61,320 bases of DNA. It comes from Candidatus Neomarinimicrobiota bacterium (GTDB taxonomy: Bacteria > Fidelibacterota > Marinisomatia > Marinisomatales > S15-B10). A model generated the notes under the pieces. It did not search any database, was not told where the DNA came from, and worked only from the letters and a program-made list of their open reading frames with translations. Both the position numbers and the translations under genes were made by a program. Location of the stretch: contig JAZGBI010000026.1 in the NCBI GenBank assembly GCA_036476315.1, forward strand, positions 1-61,320, in the 5' to 3' direction. Of this stretch, positions 25,735 to 34,555 are shown piece by piece (within the stretch, counting starts at the first letter, position 1; each line of letters begins with the position of its first letter).

Positions 25735-27544
25735 TGTCATTCCGGCCACCGGACAGTCACTTGAAGACATTCTGGCTACGCTTCAGATTGAAGAAGATGG
25801 AAGCATCGTTTCCGACGATGAATTACTCATCCTGGAAGATCTCGTACGACGACCCCTGGATCTGAACCGGATCGACAGGAAGCTGATGGAAGGAATTCCA
25901 CTTATCACGTCAACCGATGTTTTCCTCATTCTGAAGAAACGGAAGGAGCTGGAGTCATTCTCCTCTCATGAACAGATTCTCAGTATTCAGGGACTCTCTC
26001 TCTTTGCAAGTGAGTTGTTGCCTCTGGTAACAACGGTAAAAACGGTTCCTGCCACAAATATGGCACTGAGAAACCGTTGGGTCACTTCCGAGAAGGATGT
26101 CCGAATACTAACCCAGCAGACCATTATTCGAGGTGGATGGAGCGGCGGCTTCCTTCTGGAGCGGGACCCGGGAGAGAGGGGACTGGCCGATTTTGCAAGC
26201 GGTTACGTGATTGTTCCCATAGCAGATGGTATGCGCCTGGTTGTGGGAGATCATCAACTCCAAAGTGGTTACGGCCTGCTCTTCGGCCGATCCATCCCGT
26301 CCATCAAGGGGTATGCGAGCCTGACGGGAATGGGTCGCCTGGGAAAGGGACTGAAGCCGTACCGTTCTTCCATAGAATATTGGGCCTTGCGAGGGATTGC
26401 CCTTGAGAAAAGCGACCGGAAGGGACGATGGACGGTTTCACTCACGGCATCTCCCAAGGACGCCACGGTGGATTCAAATCGCGTTCTTTCCGTCTCCACC
26501 ACGGGCCTCCACCGGACAGCGGCATCACTCGCCAGGAAACATAATCTTCGCGAGGATATGGCGCTCATTTCATGGCAACAGGATAAGGCGGAAAGCGGAA
26601 GCTACGGAATGGTTCTCGCCCGGGACAGGTGGACCCTCAAGGGTTCCCCGGTCGTCAACCGCTCCCCAAAAACGTACGGTTCTGTCTTTGGCCAGATTGA
26701 GTCCCATTCTCTACAATTCTTCGGAGAAATGGCAGCGAAATCCGGAACTCGACCGTCTTTTCTCGGTGGAATCATTCTCGTCCAAAAAGACCTGCGTTGG
26801 ATCTCCAGTCTCCGTCGATATCCTTCCGGATTCCAGGGTCCCAGATCCCAGCCATTCCGGGAATGGACCGGCTCACGGCTCAACGAATCCGGCATCTACC
26901 AGGCGGTTTCTCTGAAATTGGGAAGGCACCGACTTAACGCTTACGGAGACCTCTATAAGCAGTCTTCCGCCACGACCGAAGCGGGAAGAAGTCTCCGGGG
27001 TTTCGAAGTCGCCAACACCTGGAGATACCGTTGGCGAAGAGGGCAGATCTCCATCCGATGGAGACGGGAGGAAAGATACCGTGACCAGGAAATACTCTAC
27101 CCGGGAGATAAGGTTACCGAAAGCAGGGAGAAGGAATCGTGGCGCCTTAATTCATCCATCCCCGTGAATAAATTCTTTCGGGTTCAACTGCAGGGAGATC
27201 GTACATCCGTCACCGAAGGAGGGACGAGCTCCAGAGGATATGGCGTCTCGATAAAGACCTACCTTGTTCACGAATTCTGGCAATTCTCACTCAACTGGGT
27301 GTCCTTTAAAGCTGACGATTACCCATCCCGGGTGTACGTGTGGGATCTAAACCTCCCGGGAGAGCTGAGAAACAAAACATTTTTCCCCTCGGGTCACTCT
27401 GTAGCATCTCTTTTTCGGCTGAAAACGCCAACCGGTGCCACCCTATCTTCCCGGATTCGCGTCACTTGGGAGTACTCGGTCGACAACTCCCTCTGGTCGA
27501 AACCACAATGGGAAGCCGGGTGTCAGATCGATATTGCTTTCTAA
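25667..27544 (+). CDS. Outer-membrane protein with N-terminal helix-hairpin-helix pair
   Basis: A 625-residue product when started at the ATG at 25667, which has a GGAG ribosome site and a clean signal peptide (SLFGLLCLSVIPATGQ). Residues about 55-120 hold two helix-hairpin-helix-like units (PLDLNRIDRKLMEGIPLI and SFSSHEQILSIQGLS), the type found in ComEA and T2SK. The rest is a long beta-strand region ending in an aromatic residue, as in outer-membrane barrels (final GCQIDIAF). Its start lies inside the preceding barrel gene, so they are coupled. The combination suggests a surface protein with a DNA- or protein-binding periplasmic head. The function is unknown. Confidence 0.7.
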   Translation: MPLQLIPSWLSVRFSLFGLLCLSVIPATGQSLEDILATLQIEEDGSIVSDDELLILEDLVRRPLDLNRIDRKLMEGIPLITSTDVFLILKKRKELESFSSHEQILSIQGLSLFASELLPLVTTVKTVPATNMALRNRWVTSEKDVRILTQQTIIRGGWSGGFLLERDPGERGLADFASGYVIVPIADGMRLVVGDHQLQSGYGLLFGRSIPSIKGYASLTGMGRLGKGLKPYRSSIEYWALRGIALEKSDRKGRWTVSLTASPKDATVDSNRVLSVSTTGLHRTAASLARKHNLREDMALISWQQDKAESGSYGMVLARDRWTLKGSPVVNRSPKTYGSVFGQIESHSLQFFGEMAAKSGTRPSFLGGIILVQKDLRWISSLRRYPSGFQGPRSQPFREWTGSRLNESGIYQAVSLKLGRHRLNAYGDLYKQSSATTEAGRSLRGFEVANTWRYRWRRGQISIRWRREERYRDQEILYPGDKVTESREKESWRLNSSIPVNKFFRVQLQGDRTSVTEGGTSSRGYGVSIKTYLVHEFWQFSLNWVSFKADDYPSRVYVWDLNLPGELRNKTFFPSGHSVASLFRLKTPTGATLSSRIRVTWEYSVDNSLWSKPQWEAGCQIDIAF

Positions 27545-27570
27545 AACAATCACTCGATAAATTTCAGGCG

Positions 27571-29073
27571 ATGAGCCGCCATTTTGTTTTACTCTGTATA
27601 ATAGTGTCCTTTTTCTCTCCACGGATCTTCGGAGGAAAGGTAGCGGTTCAGTTCCCCAGCGCTCCCGAGAAGGTTGGAGAGATCAAGACTTTCGAGTCCG
27701 GTGCCACCGTATATATCTCCACGCTAGAGCTCATTGACGTCCTTTCAGCAGGCATGTTCGCAAATGTGGAGCGGAGCAAAATTGTCATCTATTTCCGCGG
27801 TCACCGCATCAAGGTGTCGGCCCAGAGCAGTTTTGTCGTTATCGACAACCGCGTCTACCAGATGCCTAACCATGCCCTTTTTGACGGGGCGGACATCTAC
27901 TTGCCCATGAGGGCGTTCCTTTTGTTATTCAATCTACGTGTCGCACCCGGAGTTTTCTACGACGAGGCGACCGGCGTGGTCGTGGTCGACCTCCTTGCCT
28001 TCAATATCACGAACGTGACCATTGACGAGAAAGCCAACGGGACGATCATACGTCTTCGCACAACTCTCAATTTCGACCCGGGCGCCCTCGCAGCCTGGTC
28101 AGCCAGAAACGGGTGGTTTTACCTCACGGTTGAGGGGGGAGTGGTGGATACTTCCGCATTTCATCAGATTCGGCCCGTAGGGGTCGTGCGAGCCATCAAT
28201 GCCAGCCAGATGGAAGAAAAGACTGCCCAGATCGCTTTTCAAATTAGATCGGAAGTCGAAGATCATGAACTGATCCAAAACCGTGACCCGAGCGAAATTG
28301 TCATTACCCTCCGCACACCTCTCAGACTTACTGCTGATAAGATCAAGAAATTGCGGGACAGCTGGTACATTGATACGGTAGTCATCGACGCGGGTCATGG
28401 GGGGAAAGACGGTGGGTCCACCGGGACGTACGGACTCCAGGAGAAATTCGTCACCCTGGACGTAGCAAAGCGTGTGGGACGTCTAGTGGAGAAATATACC
28501 ACTACCAAGGTAATTTATACTCGGGATGAGGATGTATTCGTCCCCCTCTGGAAGCGGACGAAGATGGCGAATGAACGCAACGGAAAACTGTTTATCAGCA
28601 TCCACGCAAACTCCAATAAAAACCGTCGCATAAGAGGTTTTGAGACCTATATCCTCCGCCCCGGGAAATCAGCAGACGCGGTGGGAGTGGCCGAGCGGGA
28701 GAATGCCGTAATCAAGCTCGAAGAGGAGATATCGAGGTACGACCGTCTGGCTGAAGATAACTTCATCATTGCGTCTCTGATGCAAAACGCATTCATGAAG
28801 GAAAGCGAGGATTTCGCCGCCATTATACAGGAACAGCTGCACAAAAGCATCCCGTCTCCCGATCGCGGAGTCAAGCAGGCGGGTTTCTACGTTCTTATCG
28901 GTGCCTCCATGCCTAACGTGCTTGTGGAAGTTGGCTTTCTTTCCAATCCTCAGGAAGAAAGGCAACTCCGTAAACCGGGGTATCGCCAGAGCGTGGCCCA
29001 GGCTATCTATCAGGGTCTACGACGGTTCAAGGACAAGTACGAACGGGTGCTTGAGGAGGAGACCCAGGGGTAG
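27571..29073 (+). CDS. N-acetylmuramoyl-L-alanine amidase (Amidase_3)
   Basis: The frame is open from 27340, but the ATG at 27571 yields a signal peptide (HFVLLCIIVSFFSP), so I use it: 500 residues. The C-terminal domain is a zinc amidase: His in DAGHGGKDGG (near 273), Glu in GLQEKFVTL, His in SIHANS (near 343) and catalytic Glu in LVEVGFLSNP (near 452). It cuts the bond between MurNAc and L-alanine in peptidoglycan during cell separation. The N-terminal 250 residues contain AMIN-like strands and a stalk that may bind the wall or division proteins. It belongs to the plus-strand outer-membrane/cell-wall group upstream of folC. Confidence 0.9.
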   Translation: MSRHFVLLCIIVSFFSPRIFGGKVAVQFPSAPEKVGEIKTFESGATVYISTLELIDVLSAGMFANVERSKIVIYFRGHRIKVSAQSSFVVIDNRVYQMPNHALFDGADIYLPMRAFLLLFNLRVAPGVFYDEATGVVVVDLLAFNITNVTIDEKANGTIIRLRTTLNFDPGALAAWSARNGWFYLTVEGGVVDTSAFHQIRPVGVVRAINASQMEEKTAQIAFQIRSEVEDHELIQNRDPSEIVITLRTPLRLTADKIKKLRDSWYIDTVVIDAGHGGKDGGSTGTYGLQEKFVTLDVAKRVGRLVEKYTTTKVIYTRDEDVFVPLWKRTKMANERNGKLFISIHANSNKNRRIRGFETYILRPGKSADAVGVAERENAVIKLEEEISRYDRLAEDNFIIASLMQNAFMKESEDFAAIIQEQLHKSIPSPDRGVKQAGFYVLIGASMPNVLVEVGFLSNPQEERQLRKPGYRQSVAQAIYQGLRRFKDKYERVLEEETQG

Positions 29074-29111
29074 ACTTCCGCCGGGTTCCTCACAGGGCGA
29101 AAGACATTTAC

Positions 29112-30419
29112 GTGGCTTCAACCAGCGACTGGTTGACTTATCTCTTTTCCCTTCGTCGCCGGGGAATCAAAGTCGGTCTTCACCGAACGAAAGCTCTCCT
29201 GAATCGATGCAACAATCCCCACGAAGAAGTCCCTATGATTCATATTGCCGGCACCAACGGAAAAGGATCCACGGCGGCCATGATTGCTTCCGTCCTGAAA
29301 CAAGCGCAACGGAAGGTCGGATTGTATACCTCTCCACACCTTGTTACTTTTAACGAACGGATCCGCGTGAATGACGTTCCGATCGATGATAAGGATATTG
29401 TCGCCTTCCTGGACCGCTACCGTAAGGATATCGACAGATTAGGATCCACATTCTTCGAAACGACAACAGCCCTCACATTCCATCATTTCGCCCGGAAGAA
29501 AGTCGACGTGGCCGTCATGGAGGTTGGAATGGGGGGTCGTCTCGATTCGAGCAACGTGGGTCACTCTGTTCTCTCGGTTCTCACCCCCGTCGATGTGGAT
29601 CATGGTGAGTATCTCGGTTATGATCTCGCCTCAATCACCAGGGAGAAGTGCGGGATTCTGAGAGAAAACGTACCCGTCGTGGTGGCTCCACAGCACGATG
29701 ACGTCCTGGATATTATCCGGGAATCGGCCTCCCACGCGGGGTCGGACATTTCTTACGCTCCTGAAGCGTCACCCGTAAGCGACATAAGCGTTTCCCGGGA
29801 GGGAACCCGGTTCTACATGGAGAACCAGTGGTGGAAGATCCCTCTTCTTGGAAAACACCAGGCGACCAACGCTCAAACAGCGGCCATTTCCTGCCGACTA
29901 TATGACAAGGCGATAGCCCACACGGCCATTGAAGAGGGACTTCAAAAGGTTTTCTGGCCCGGGAGACTTCAGAGGGTGTGGGATACCCCTCCTGTCTATT
30001 ACGATGTGGCCCATAACCCGCACGGTTTGGCGGCTGTGCTGGAAACGCTCAGAGATCTTTTCAGTGGCCACACCCTGGGGGTCGTCTTTGGCTTGAAGAA
30101 GAAGAAGGATATAAGAAAGATCGGTCATTTGCTAAAACAGTACTGCGCCCATGTGGTGACAACTGCACCCGAGAATGGCGACTTCTTTACATCGGATTCT
30201 CTGGCACATGAACTGTCGAACCTGGGAATCCCTTCCATCGCGGCGCCATCCCTTCCTCGGGCACTTGACTACTGCAAGACAAGATCTCTCCCTTGTGACC
30301 TGTGGCTTATTTTCGGCACCCATTACATTTCGGGCGATGTTTTTCGCAGATTCCATTTTCCCTTTGACAAAGATGAGAATTGGTCTAAATTAATCATGAC
30401 CGCAAGATTAGATATCTGA
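29112..30419 (+). CDS. folC: Dihydrofolate synthase / folylpolyglutamate synthase
   Basis: A 435-residue Mur-ligase-type enzyme that adds glutamate to dihydropteroate or folates. The P-loop HIAGTNGKGST (about 44-54) is followed by LYTSPHL, ERIRVN and the METGMGGRLDSSN-type block seen here as MEVGMGGRLDSSN. The C-terminal domain has the YDVAHNPHG motif. The start is GTG at 29112, 38 bases after the amidase stop. The length is typical. It sits between the amidase and rho on the plus strand, and the identification is firm. Confidence 0.93.
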   Translation: MASTSDWLTYLFSLRRRGIKVGLHRTKALLNRCNNPHEEVPMIHIAGTNGKGSTAAMIASVLKQAQRKVGLYTSPHLVTFNERIRVNDVPIDDKDIVAFLDRYRKDIDRLGSTFFETTTALTFHHFARKKVDVAVMEVGMGGRLDSSNVGHSVLSVLTPVDVDHGEYLGYDLASITREKCGILRENVPVVVAPQHDDVLDIIRESASHAGSDISYAPEASPVSDISVSREGTRFYMENQWWKIPLLGKHQATNAQTAAISCRLYDKAIAHTAIEEGLQKVFWPGRLQRVWDTPPVYYDVAHNPHGLAAVLETLRDLFSGHTLGVVFGLKKKKDIRKIGHLLKQYCAHVVTTAPENGDFFTSDSLAHELSNLGIPSIAAPSLPRALDYCKTRSLPCDLWLIFGTHYISGDVFRRFHFPFDKDENWSKLIMTARLDI

Positions 30420-30478
30420 ATAGCGTTTTCAGCAGTTTCCAATTCTTCCATCCAAGATATTCTAGGTAACAAATCGGT

Positions 30479-31726
30479 ATGGATATTAACGAGCTTCAGG
30501 CGTTGAAAATCAAAGAGCTCACCAAGCTCGCACAAGAGTTGGACGTCCCCCGCTACTCGGGTGTGAAAAAGCAGGACCTGATCTTAAAGATCCTGGAAAC
30601 GAGCGCCGAAAAGGAGGGTCGCCTCTTTTCCAATGGCGTCCTGGAAGTCATGCCGGAGGGATACGGCTTCTTGCGATCCCAGGACTACAATTACCTTCCT
30701 GGCCCGGACGATATCTACATCTCACCCTCCCAGATCAAGCGCTTCGGTCTCCGGACCGGGAATAAGGTTGCCGGGCAAATCCGGCCCCCCAAGGACAATG
30801 AACGGTTCTACGCCCTGTTGAAAGTGGAATCCGTGAATAATCAACCTCCTGACCAGGTGAAAAAGGCGATCCTGTTTGACAATCTCACGCCCCTTTATCC
30901 CGATGATAAGATTAATCTTGAGACGTCGCAAAAAGGTCTTTCTATGAGAGTTCTTGATCTCATGACACCCATCGGGAAGGGACAGCGCGGTCTCATCGTA
31001 GCTCAGCCGAAGACGGGAAAAACCATCCTGCTGCAGAAAATTGCCAATGCCACCACGACGAATCATCCTGAAGTCAAATTGATCGTTCTCCTCATCGCCG
31101 AGAGGCCTGAGGAGGTGACGGACATGCAACGGAACGTGGATGCGGAGGTGGTGAGTTCAACCTTCGATGAACCTCCGGAACGGCACGTCCAGGTTGCAGA
31201 AATGGTTCAGGAAAAGGCAAAACGTATGGTTGAGTACGGTGACGACGTGGTCATCCTCCTCGACAGTATTACGAGGCTGGCCCGTGCCCACAATGCTATA
31301 GTACCCCACAGCGGTAAAATCCTTTCTGGCGGGATTGACGCCAATGCCCTCCACAGGCCGAGGCGCTTTTTCGGCTCCGCGCGTAATACCGAGGAAGGGG
31401 GTAGCCTCACCATTATTGCGACGGCACTCATCGACACGGGTAGCCGAATGGATGACGTCATTTTCGAAGAATTCAAGGGTACCGGAAATATGGAATTGGT
31501 TCTCGATCGCCGCTTGAGTGACCGGAGAATTTTCCCCTCATTTGATCTCATTCGCTCGGGTACCCGTAAGGAGGAACTTCTCCTGTCCAAAAAAGAACTT
31601 GCAAGAGTCTGGATTCTTAGAAAGATTCTGAATGAAATGACTCCTGTTGAAGCCATGGAGTTTTTACTCGATCGCATGAGGCGCACTTCGAACAATCAAG
31701 AGTTCCTCGACACAATGAGTCAGTAA
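30479..31726 (+). CDS. rho: Transcription termination factor Rho
   Basis: A 415-residue hexameric RNA-dependent ATPase that ends transcription. The N-terminal Rho_N helical domain (1-45) is followed by the cold-shock-like RNA-binding domain with [19 protein letters not shown] (60-78). The Walker A motif is AQPKTGKT (175-182) and Walker B follows around [16 protein letters not shown]. The compact length means it lacks the long N-terminal insertion of some phyla. It is followed after 33 bases by an orphan Cas6b-like gene. The identification is firm. Confidence 0.97.
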   Translation: MDINELQALKIKELTKLAQELDVPRYSGVKKQDLILKILETSAEKEGRLFSNGVLEVMPEGYGFLRSQDYNYLPGPDDIYISPSQIKRFGLRTGNKVAGQIRPPKDNERFYALLKVESVNNQPPDQVKKAILFDNLTPLYPDDKINLETSQKGLSMRVLDLMTPIGKGQRGLIVAQPKTGKTILLQKIANATTTNHPEVKLIVLLIAERPEEVTDMQRNVDAEVVSSTFDEPPERHVQVAEMVQEKAKRMVEYGDDVVILLDSITRLARAHNAIVPHSGKILSGGIDANALHRPRRFFGSARNTEEGGSLTIIATALIDTGSRMDDVIFEEFKGTGNMELVLDRRLSDRRIFPSFDLIRSGTRKEELLLSKKELARVWILRKILNEMTPVEAMEFLLDRMRRTSNNQEFLDTMSQ

Positions 31727-31759
31727 CCTGTACCCCTTTTTTCATTATCTAGCCATTCC

Positions 31760-32632
31760 ATGCCGGAGAATTCTGAACCTATAAGATCCATCGTCGCACG
31801 TCTTTCCACCGATAAGCCTGTCCGGAAAACCCCCTACCAAGTCAAGGGAGTGATCATGCACGATTTTCCCGCCGAACCCATCGTGCCGCTCATTGACGGA
31901 TCCTACCGGGAACAATTCCTCTACCCACGGGTACAGGTCAAAATTTTGAATGAGCAGATCTACCTGGTTGGAATCAAGGAGGGGGTTGAGCCCGTCGAAT
32001 CGATTCTGGACATGCTCAAAACGTTAAATTTCGGGAACATTACGTTTGAGGTGCAAGATTTTGATGCAGAGATTGAGAATGATCGCTTCATGCCCACATC
32101 GCGGATGATCCGTTACAAGTTTCTCACACCCTGGATTGCCCTGAACGAGACAAATCTCATGAAGTACAAGTACATGTATGGGGAGGAGAGACTGAAACTT
32201 CTCATACGCCTTTTGAGTCAGAACATCGTTTTCCTGGCTAAGGAAATGGGACTACAGCTCCAGACAAAGATCTTTTCCAAATTGAAGCTTGAATCCCTCT
32301 ATCCCAAACTGGTGGATGATGGTCAGATGGGGTCCTTTCAGGGAGAATTCCGATGCAATTTTATCCTGCCGAATTTTCTGGGTATCGGCAACGGTATCAC
32401 GAAAGGGTATGGTGTTCTCTTCAGCCATTTCAATCCCGCGGACTTCACGTTTGATGAGAGCGAACTGGAGAAGAAATCCCACAATGAGCAGGACGTGGAA
32501 GATCTTCCGGAGAATTGGGAAGAAGAGGCCATCGCACCTGACGACATACCCAGGAGCCGCCGTGGCGCCGGGGAGTCCAAGAAGGACGAACCCAACTACA
32601 ACGCTCTCGAGTATCACAAGCGTAAACACTAA
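31760..32632 (+). CDS. Cas6b-like RAMP-fold protein without a CRISPR locus
   Basis: A 290-residue protein that I match, from memory of the family, to Cas6b. The N-terminal half has a YPRVQVKI strand (55-62) then YLVGIKEGVEPVESI (68-82). The middle has YKFLTPWIALNE (119-130). The C-terminal RAMP glycine-rich loop is FLGIGNGITKGYGV (206-219), followed by an acidic then basic tail (225-290). Cas6 enzymes bind and cut CRISPR repeat RNA. The catalytic histidines of known Cas6b proteins fall near residues 42-46 here, where I see VPLID and no His, so it may bind RNA without cutting. There is no repeat array or other cas gene in the window. It sits between rho and an aminotransferase gene with 33- and 24-base gaps, suggesting a housekeeping role. 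Homology is moderately sure, function unknown. Confidence 0.6.
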   Translation: MPENSEPIRSIVARLSTDKPVRKTPYQVKGVIMHDFPAEPIVPLIDGSYREQFLYPRVQVKILNEQIYLVGIKEGVEPVESILDMLKTLNFGNITFEVQDFDAEIENDRFMPTSRMIRYKFLTPWIALNETNLMKYKYMYGEERLKLLIRLLSQNIVFLAKEMGLQLQTKIFSKLKLESLYPKLVDDGQMGSFQGEFRCNFILPNFLGIGNGITKGYGVLFSHFNPADFTFDESELEKKSHNEQDVEDLPENWEEEAIAPDDIPRSRRGAGESKKDEPNYNALEYHKRKH

Positions 32633-32656
32633 GCCATACACCCTGCCGCCTTCCCT

Positions 32657-33841
32657 ATGTTAGCCCATCGGGTGAATCGCATTCAACCATCGTTCACCCT
32701 CGAAATGACCGCCAGAGCGGCGGAACTTCGAAGTGAGGGGATAGACGTGATTGACCTGGGGGTGGGGGAACCCGATTTCAACACCCCCGAGAATATCCGT
32801 CAGGCGGCAAAACGTGCCATGGATGAAGGTTACACCAAGTACACTCCAGTGTCAGGAATGCTGGAATTGCGCGAGGCCATCTGTGAGAAATTGAACCGGG
32901 ATAACGATCTTTCCTATTCTCCTAATCAGATCATCGCTTCAAACGGGGCGAAACACGCCCTCAGCACGGCCTGCCAGGCTCTGTTCAATCCCGGCGATGA
33001 GGTGATCATTTTTTCTCCTTACTGGGTTTCTTTCCCGGAATTCGTCCGACTTGCAGACGCAAGCCCCGTTATCGTAAGGACAGACGCCGAAAGAGAATTC
33101 ATTCCCGACTTCGAGGATCTGGAAAGAAAAATCAACTCCAACGTCCGGGGTATGATTGTCAATTCTCCGTGCAATCCCACCGGAGCCGTGTGGGACGATG
33201 AAACCGTCACCAGGCTCCTTGAGCATGCTGCCAGTCACGACTGGGTGGTTATTTCCGATGAATGCTACGAACGGCTGGTTTATGACGCTCCTTTCACCTG
33301 TGCCGAGAAGCTCAACAAGGACGGTGCCAATGTTCTCACCATACAGAGCTTGTCCAAAACGTATGCCATGACGGGCTGGCGAATAGGCTATGCCGCGGGA
33401 GATGCGGCCATCATAGCAGCCATGGGAAAGATTCAGGGCCAGGCGACTTCCTGTCCGAATTCTATCGGCCAGAGAGCGGCAATTGAGGCCCTTCTTGGAG
33501 ATCAGAGCGAAGTGCAAAAAATGGTAGACATTTTTCAAGAAAGGCGTGTCAGCATGATCGATCGTCTGAGTGAGATTCCCGGCCTGTCATGTACCATGCC
33601 CCGAGGTGCGTTCTACGCTTTTCCTCAGGTGACCGATTACCTCGGCCGCTCTGCGGACGGCAAGAAAATCGACACTTCTTTCGATTTATCTGATTACATT
33701 TTGGACTTTGCCAGAACGGTTACAGTGGCGGGTGCGGGATTTGGCGATGAAGGACACATTCGTCTTTCCTATGCCACCGACACGGCCACCTTTCTTGAGG
33801 GTATTAAAAGAATTGAAGAAGCTTTGAGTCGATTAACCTGA
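32657..33841 (+). CDS. aspC: Class I pyridoxal-phosphate aminotransferase (aspartate aminotransferase type)
   Basis: A 394-residue fold-type I enzyme. The cofactor lysine is in LSKTYAMTGWRIGY. The NSPCNPTGAVWDDE segment carries the substrate/PLP asparagine, SDECYERLVYD holds the pyridine-contacting residues, and FARTVTVAGAGFGDEGHIRLSYA carries the C-terminal arginine that binds the substrate carboxylate. It most likely moves the amino group between aspartate and 2-oxoglutarate; related prephenate or aromatic substrates cannot be ruled out. It starts at the ATG at 32657, 24 bases after the Cas6b-like gene. The family call is firm. Confidence 0.9.
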   Translation: MLAHRVNRIQPSFTLEMTARAAELRSEGIDVIDLGVGEPDFNTPENIRQAAKRAMDEGYTKYTPVSGMLELREAICEKLNRDNDLSYSPNQIIASNGAKHALSTACQALFNPGDEVIIFSPYWVSFPEFVRLADASPVIVRTDAEREFIPDFEDLERKINSNVRGMIVNSPCNPTGAVWDDETVTRLLEHAASHDWVVISDECYERLVYDAPFTCAEKLNKDGANVLTIQSLSKTYAMTGWRIGYAAGDAAIIAAMGKIQGQATSCPNSIGQRAAIEALLGDQSEVQKMVDIFQERRVSMIDRLSEIPGLSCTMPRGAFYAFPQVTDYLGRSADGKKIDTSFDLSDYILDFARTVTVAGAGFGDEGHIRLSYATDTATFLEGIKRIEEALSRLT

Positions 33842-33850
33842 ATTAATCGC

Positions 33851-34047
33851 CACACCTGCCCGCTCCCGACCAAAGGGAGGTCAAGCGGGGAGACCACAGA
33901 GAAAAATAATGAATATGGATTTACAAAAAGACAATATTGACCGGACTACCCTAAGAACAAAAAGTGCAAGTTAGTCGTCTTGAAGTTTCTAATTCCATTT
34001 ATGTACTCTGTGTTCTCCCCGCCTGACCAGCATGTCGGGCACGTGTG
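33851..34047. repeat. Family B repeat copy 2 with nested inverted arms
   Basis: Outer arms CACACCTGCCCG (33851-33862) and CGGGCACGTGTG (34036-34047) pair at 11 of 12 bases. Inner arms 33879-33901 and 34006-34028 pair at 21 of 23 and contain the CACAGAG / CTCTGTG unit. The core (33909-33965) shares the AAAAAGACAATATTGACC stretch with copy 1. It fills the gap between aspC and rpmE. Confidence 0.82.
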
Positions 34048-34061
34048 GTTGAGGAGTTAAC

Positions 34062-34283
34062 ATGAAAAAGGACATTCATCCCGAGTATAAACTCGGAACA
34101 GTGACTTGCGCCTGCGGCAACACGTTTCAGGTGCGAAGCACTGTGGGGGATATGCGCGTGGAAATCTGCTCAGCGTGCCACCCCTTCTTTACGGGTAAAC
34201 AGAAGTTGGTGGATACGGCAGGAAGGATCGAGAAGTTCAGAAAAAAGTACGGGCGACCTGAAGCGCCTGACAAAAACTCATAA
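34062..34283 (+). CDS. rpmE: 50S ribosomal protein L31, zinc-binding type
   Basis: A 73-residue L31 with [10 protein letters not shown] at the N-terminus, the family signature. Four cysteines (TCACG and ICSACHPF) show it is the C+ zinc-binding form, not the zinc-free paralogue used in starvation. It binds the 50S central protuberance and bridges subunits. The gene is bracketed by two family B repeats and ends in a clear intrinsic terminator. The identification is firm. Confidence 0.96.
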   Translation: MKKDIHPEYKLGTVTCACGNTFQVRSTVGDMRVEICSACHPFFTGKQKLVDTAGRIEKFRKKYGRPEAPDKNS

Positions 34284-34297
34284 GACAATCCACGCAG

Positions 34298-34336
34298 CGG
34301 TTTCCGAAGGCTAGAGAGCCAGGAAACCGTTTTTTT
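34298..34336 (+). terminator. Rho-independent terminator after rpmE
   Basis: The stem CGGTTTCC (34298-34305) pairs perfectly with GGAAACCG (34322-34329), followed at once by seven T residues (34330-34336). It ends the rpmE transcript, 14 bases past the stop codon, and separates rpmE from prfA. Confidence 0.88.
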
Positions 34337-34359
34337 GTGTCATCAGCCACATCCGAAGT

Positions 34360-34529
34360 CACAGAGAAAGACAATAGGTATAGCTCTACAGAAGGATAAG
34401 ATCGAGGAAAGCAGATTAGGAATTAAATTGGAAATGAGTCATTCTAAATCTCTTAATATCAAGTTTCTATGCTCTGTGTTCTCCCCGCCTGCCCCCTCCC
34501 GCTGCGGCGGGATCGGGAGGGGCGGGCAG
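34360..34529. repeat. Family B repeat copy 3 with GC-rich hairpin end
   Basis: The left end begins CACAGAGAAAGAC (34360-34372). The right end has CTCTGTGTTCTCCCCGCCTG (34472-34491), identical to copy 2 for 18 bases, then a GC hairpin (CCCTCCCG / CGGGAGGG, about 34494-34519). The core shares GTCATTCTAA (34438-34447) with copy 1. The prfA start is 27 bases beyond. Confidence 0.78.
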
Positions 34530-34555
34530 ATATGGCTTCATGAAAAAAATCGGTC

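Noticed and set aside
31727-34061. CRISPR array near the Cas6b-like gene
   Set aside because: I looked for regularly spaced direct repeats here and in the other intergenic gaps and found only the palindromic repeat families, with no spacers.
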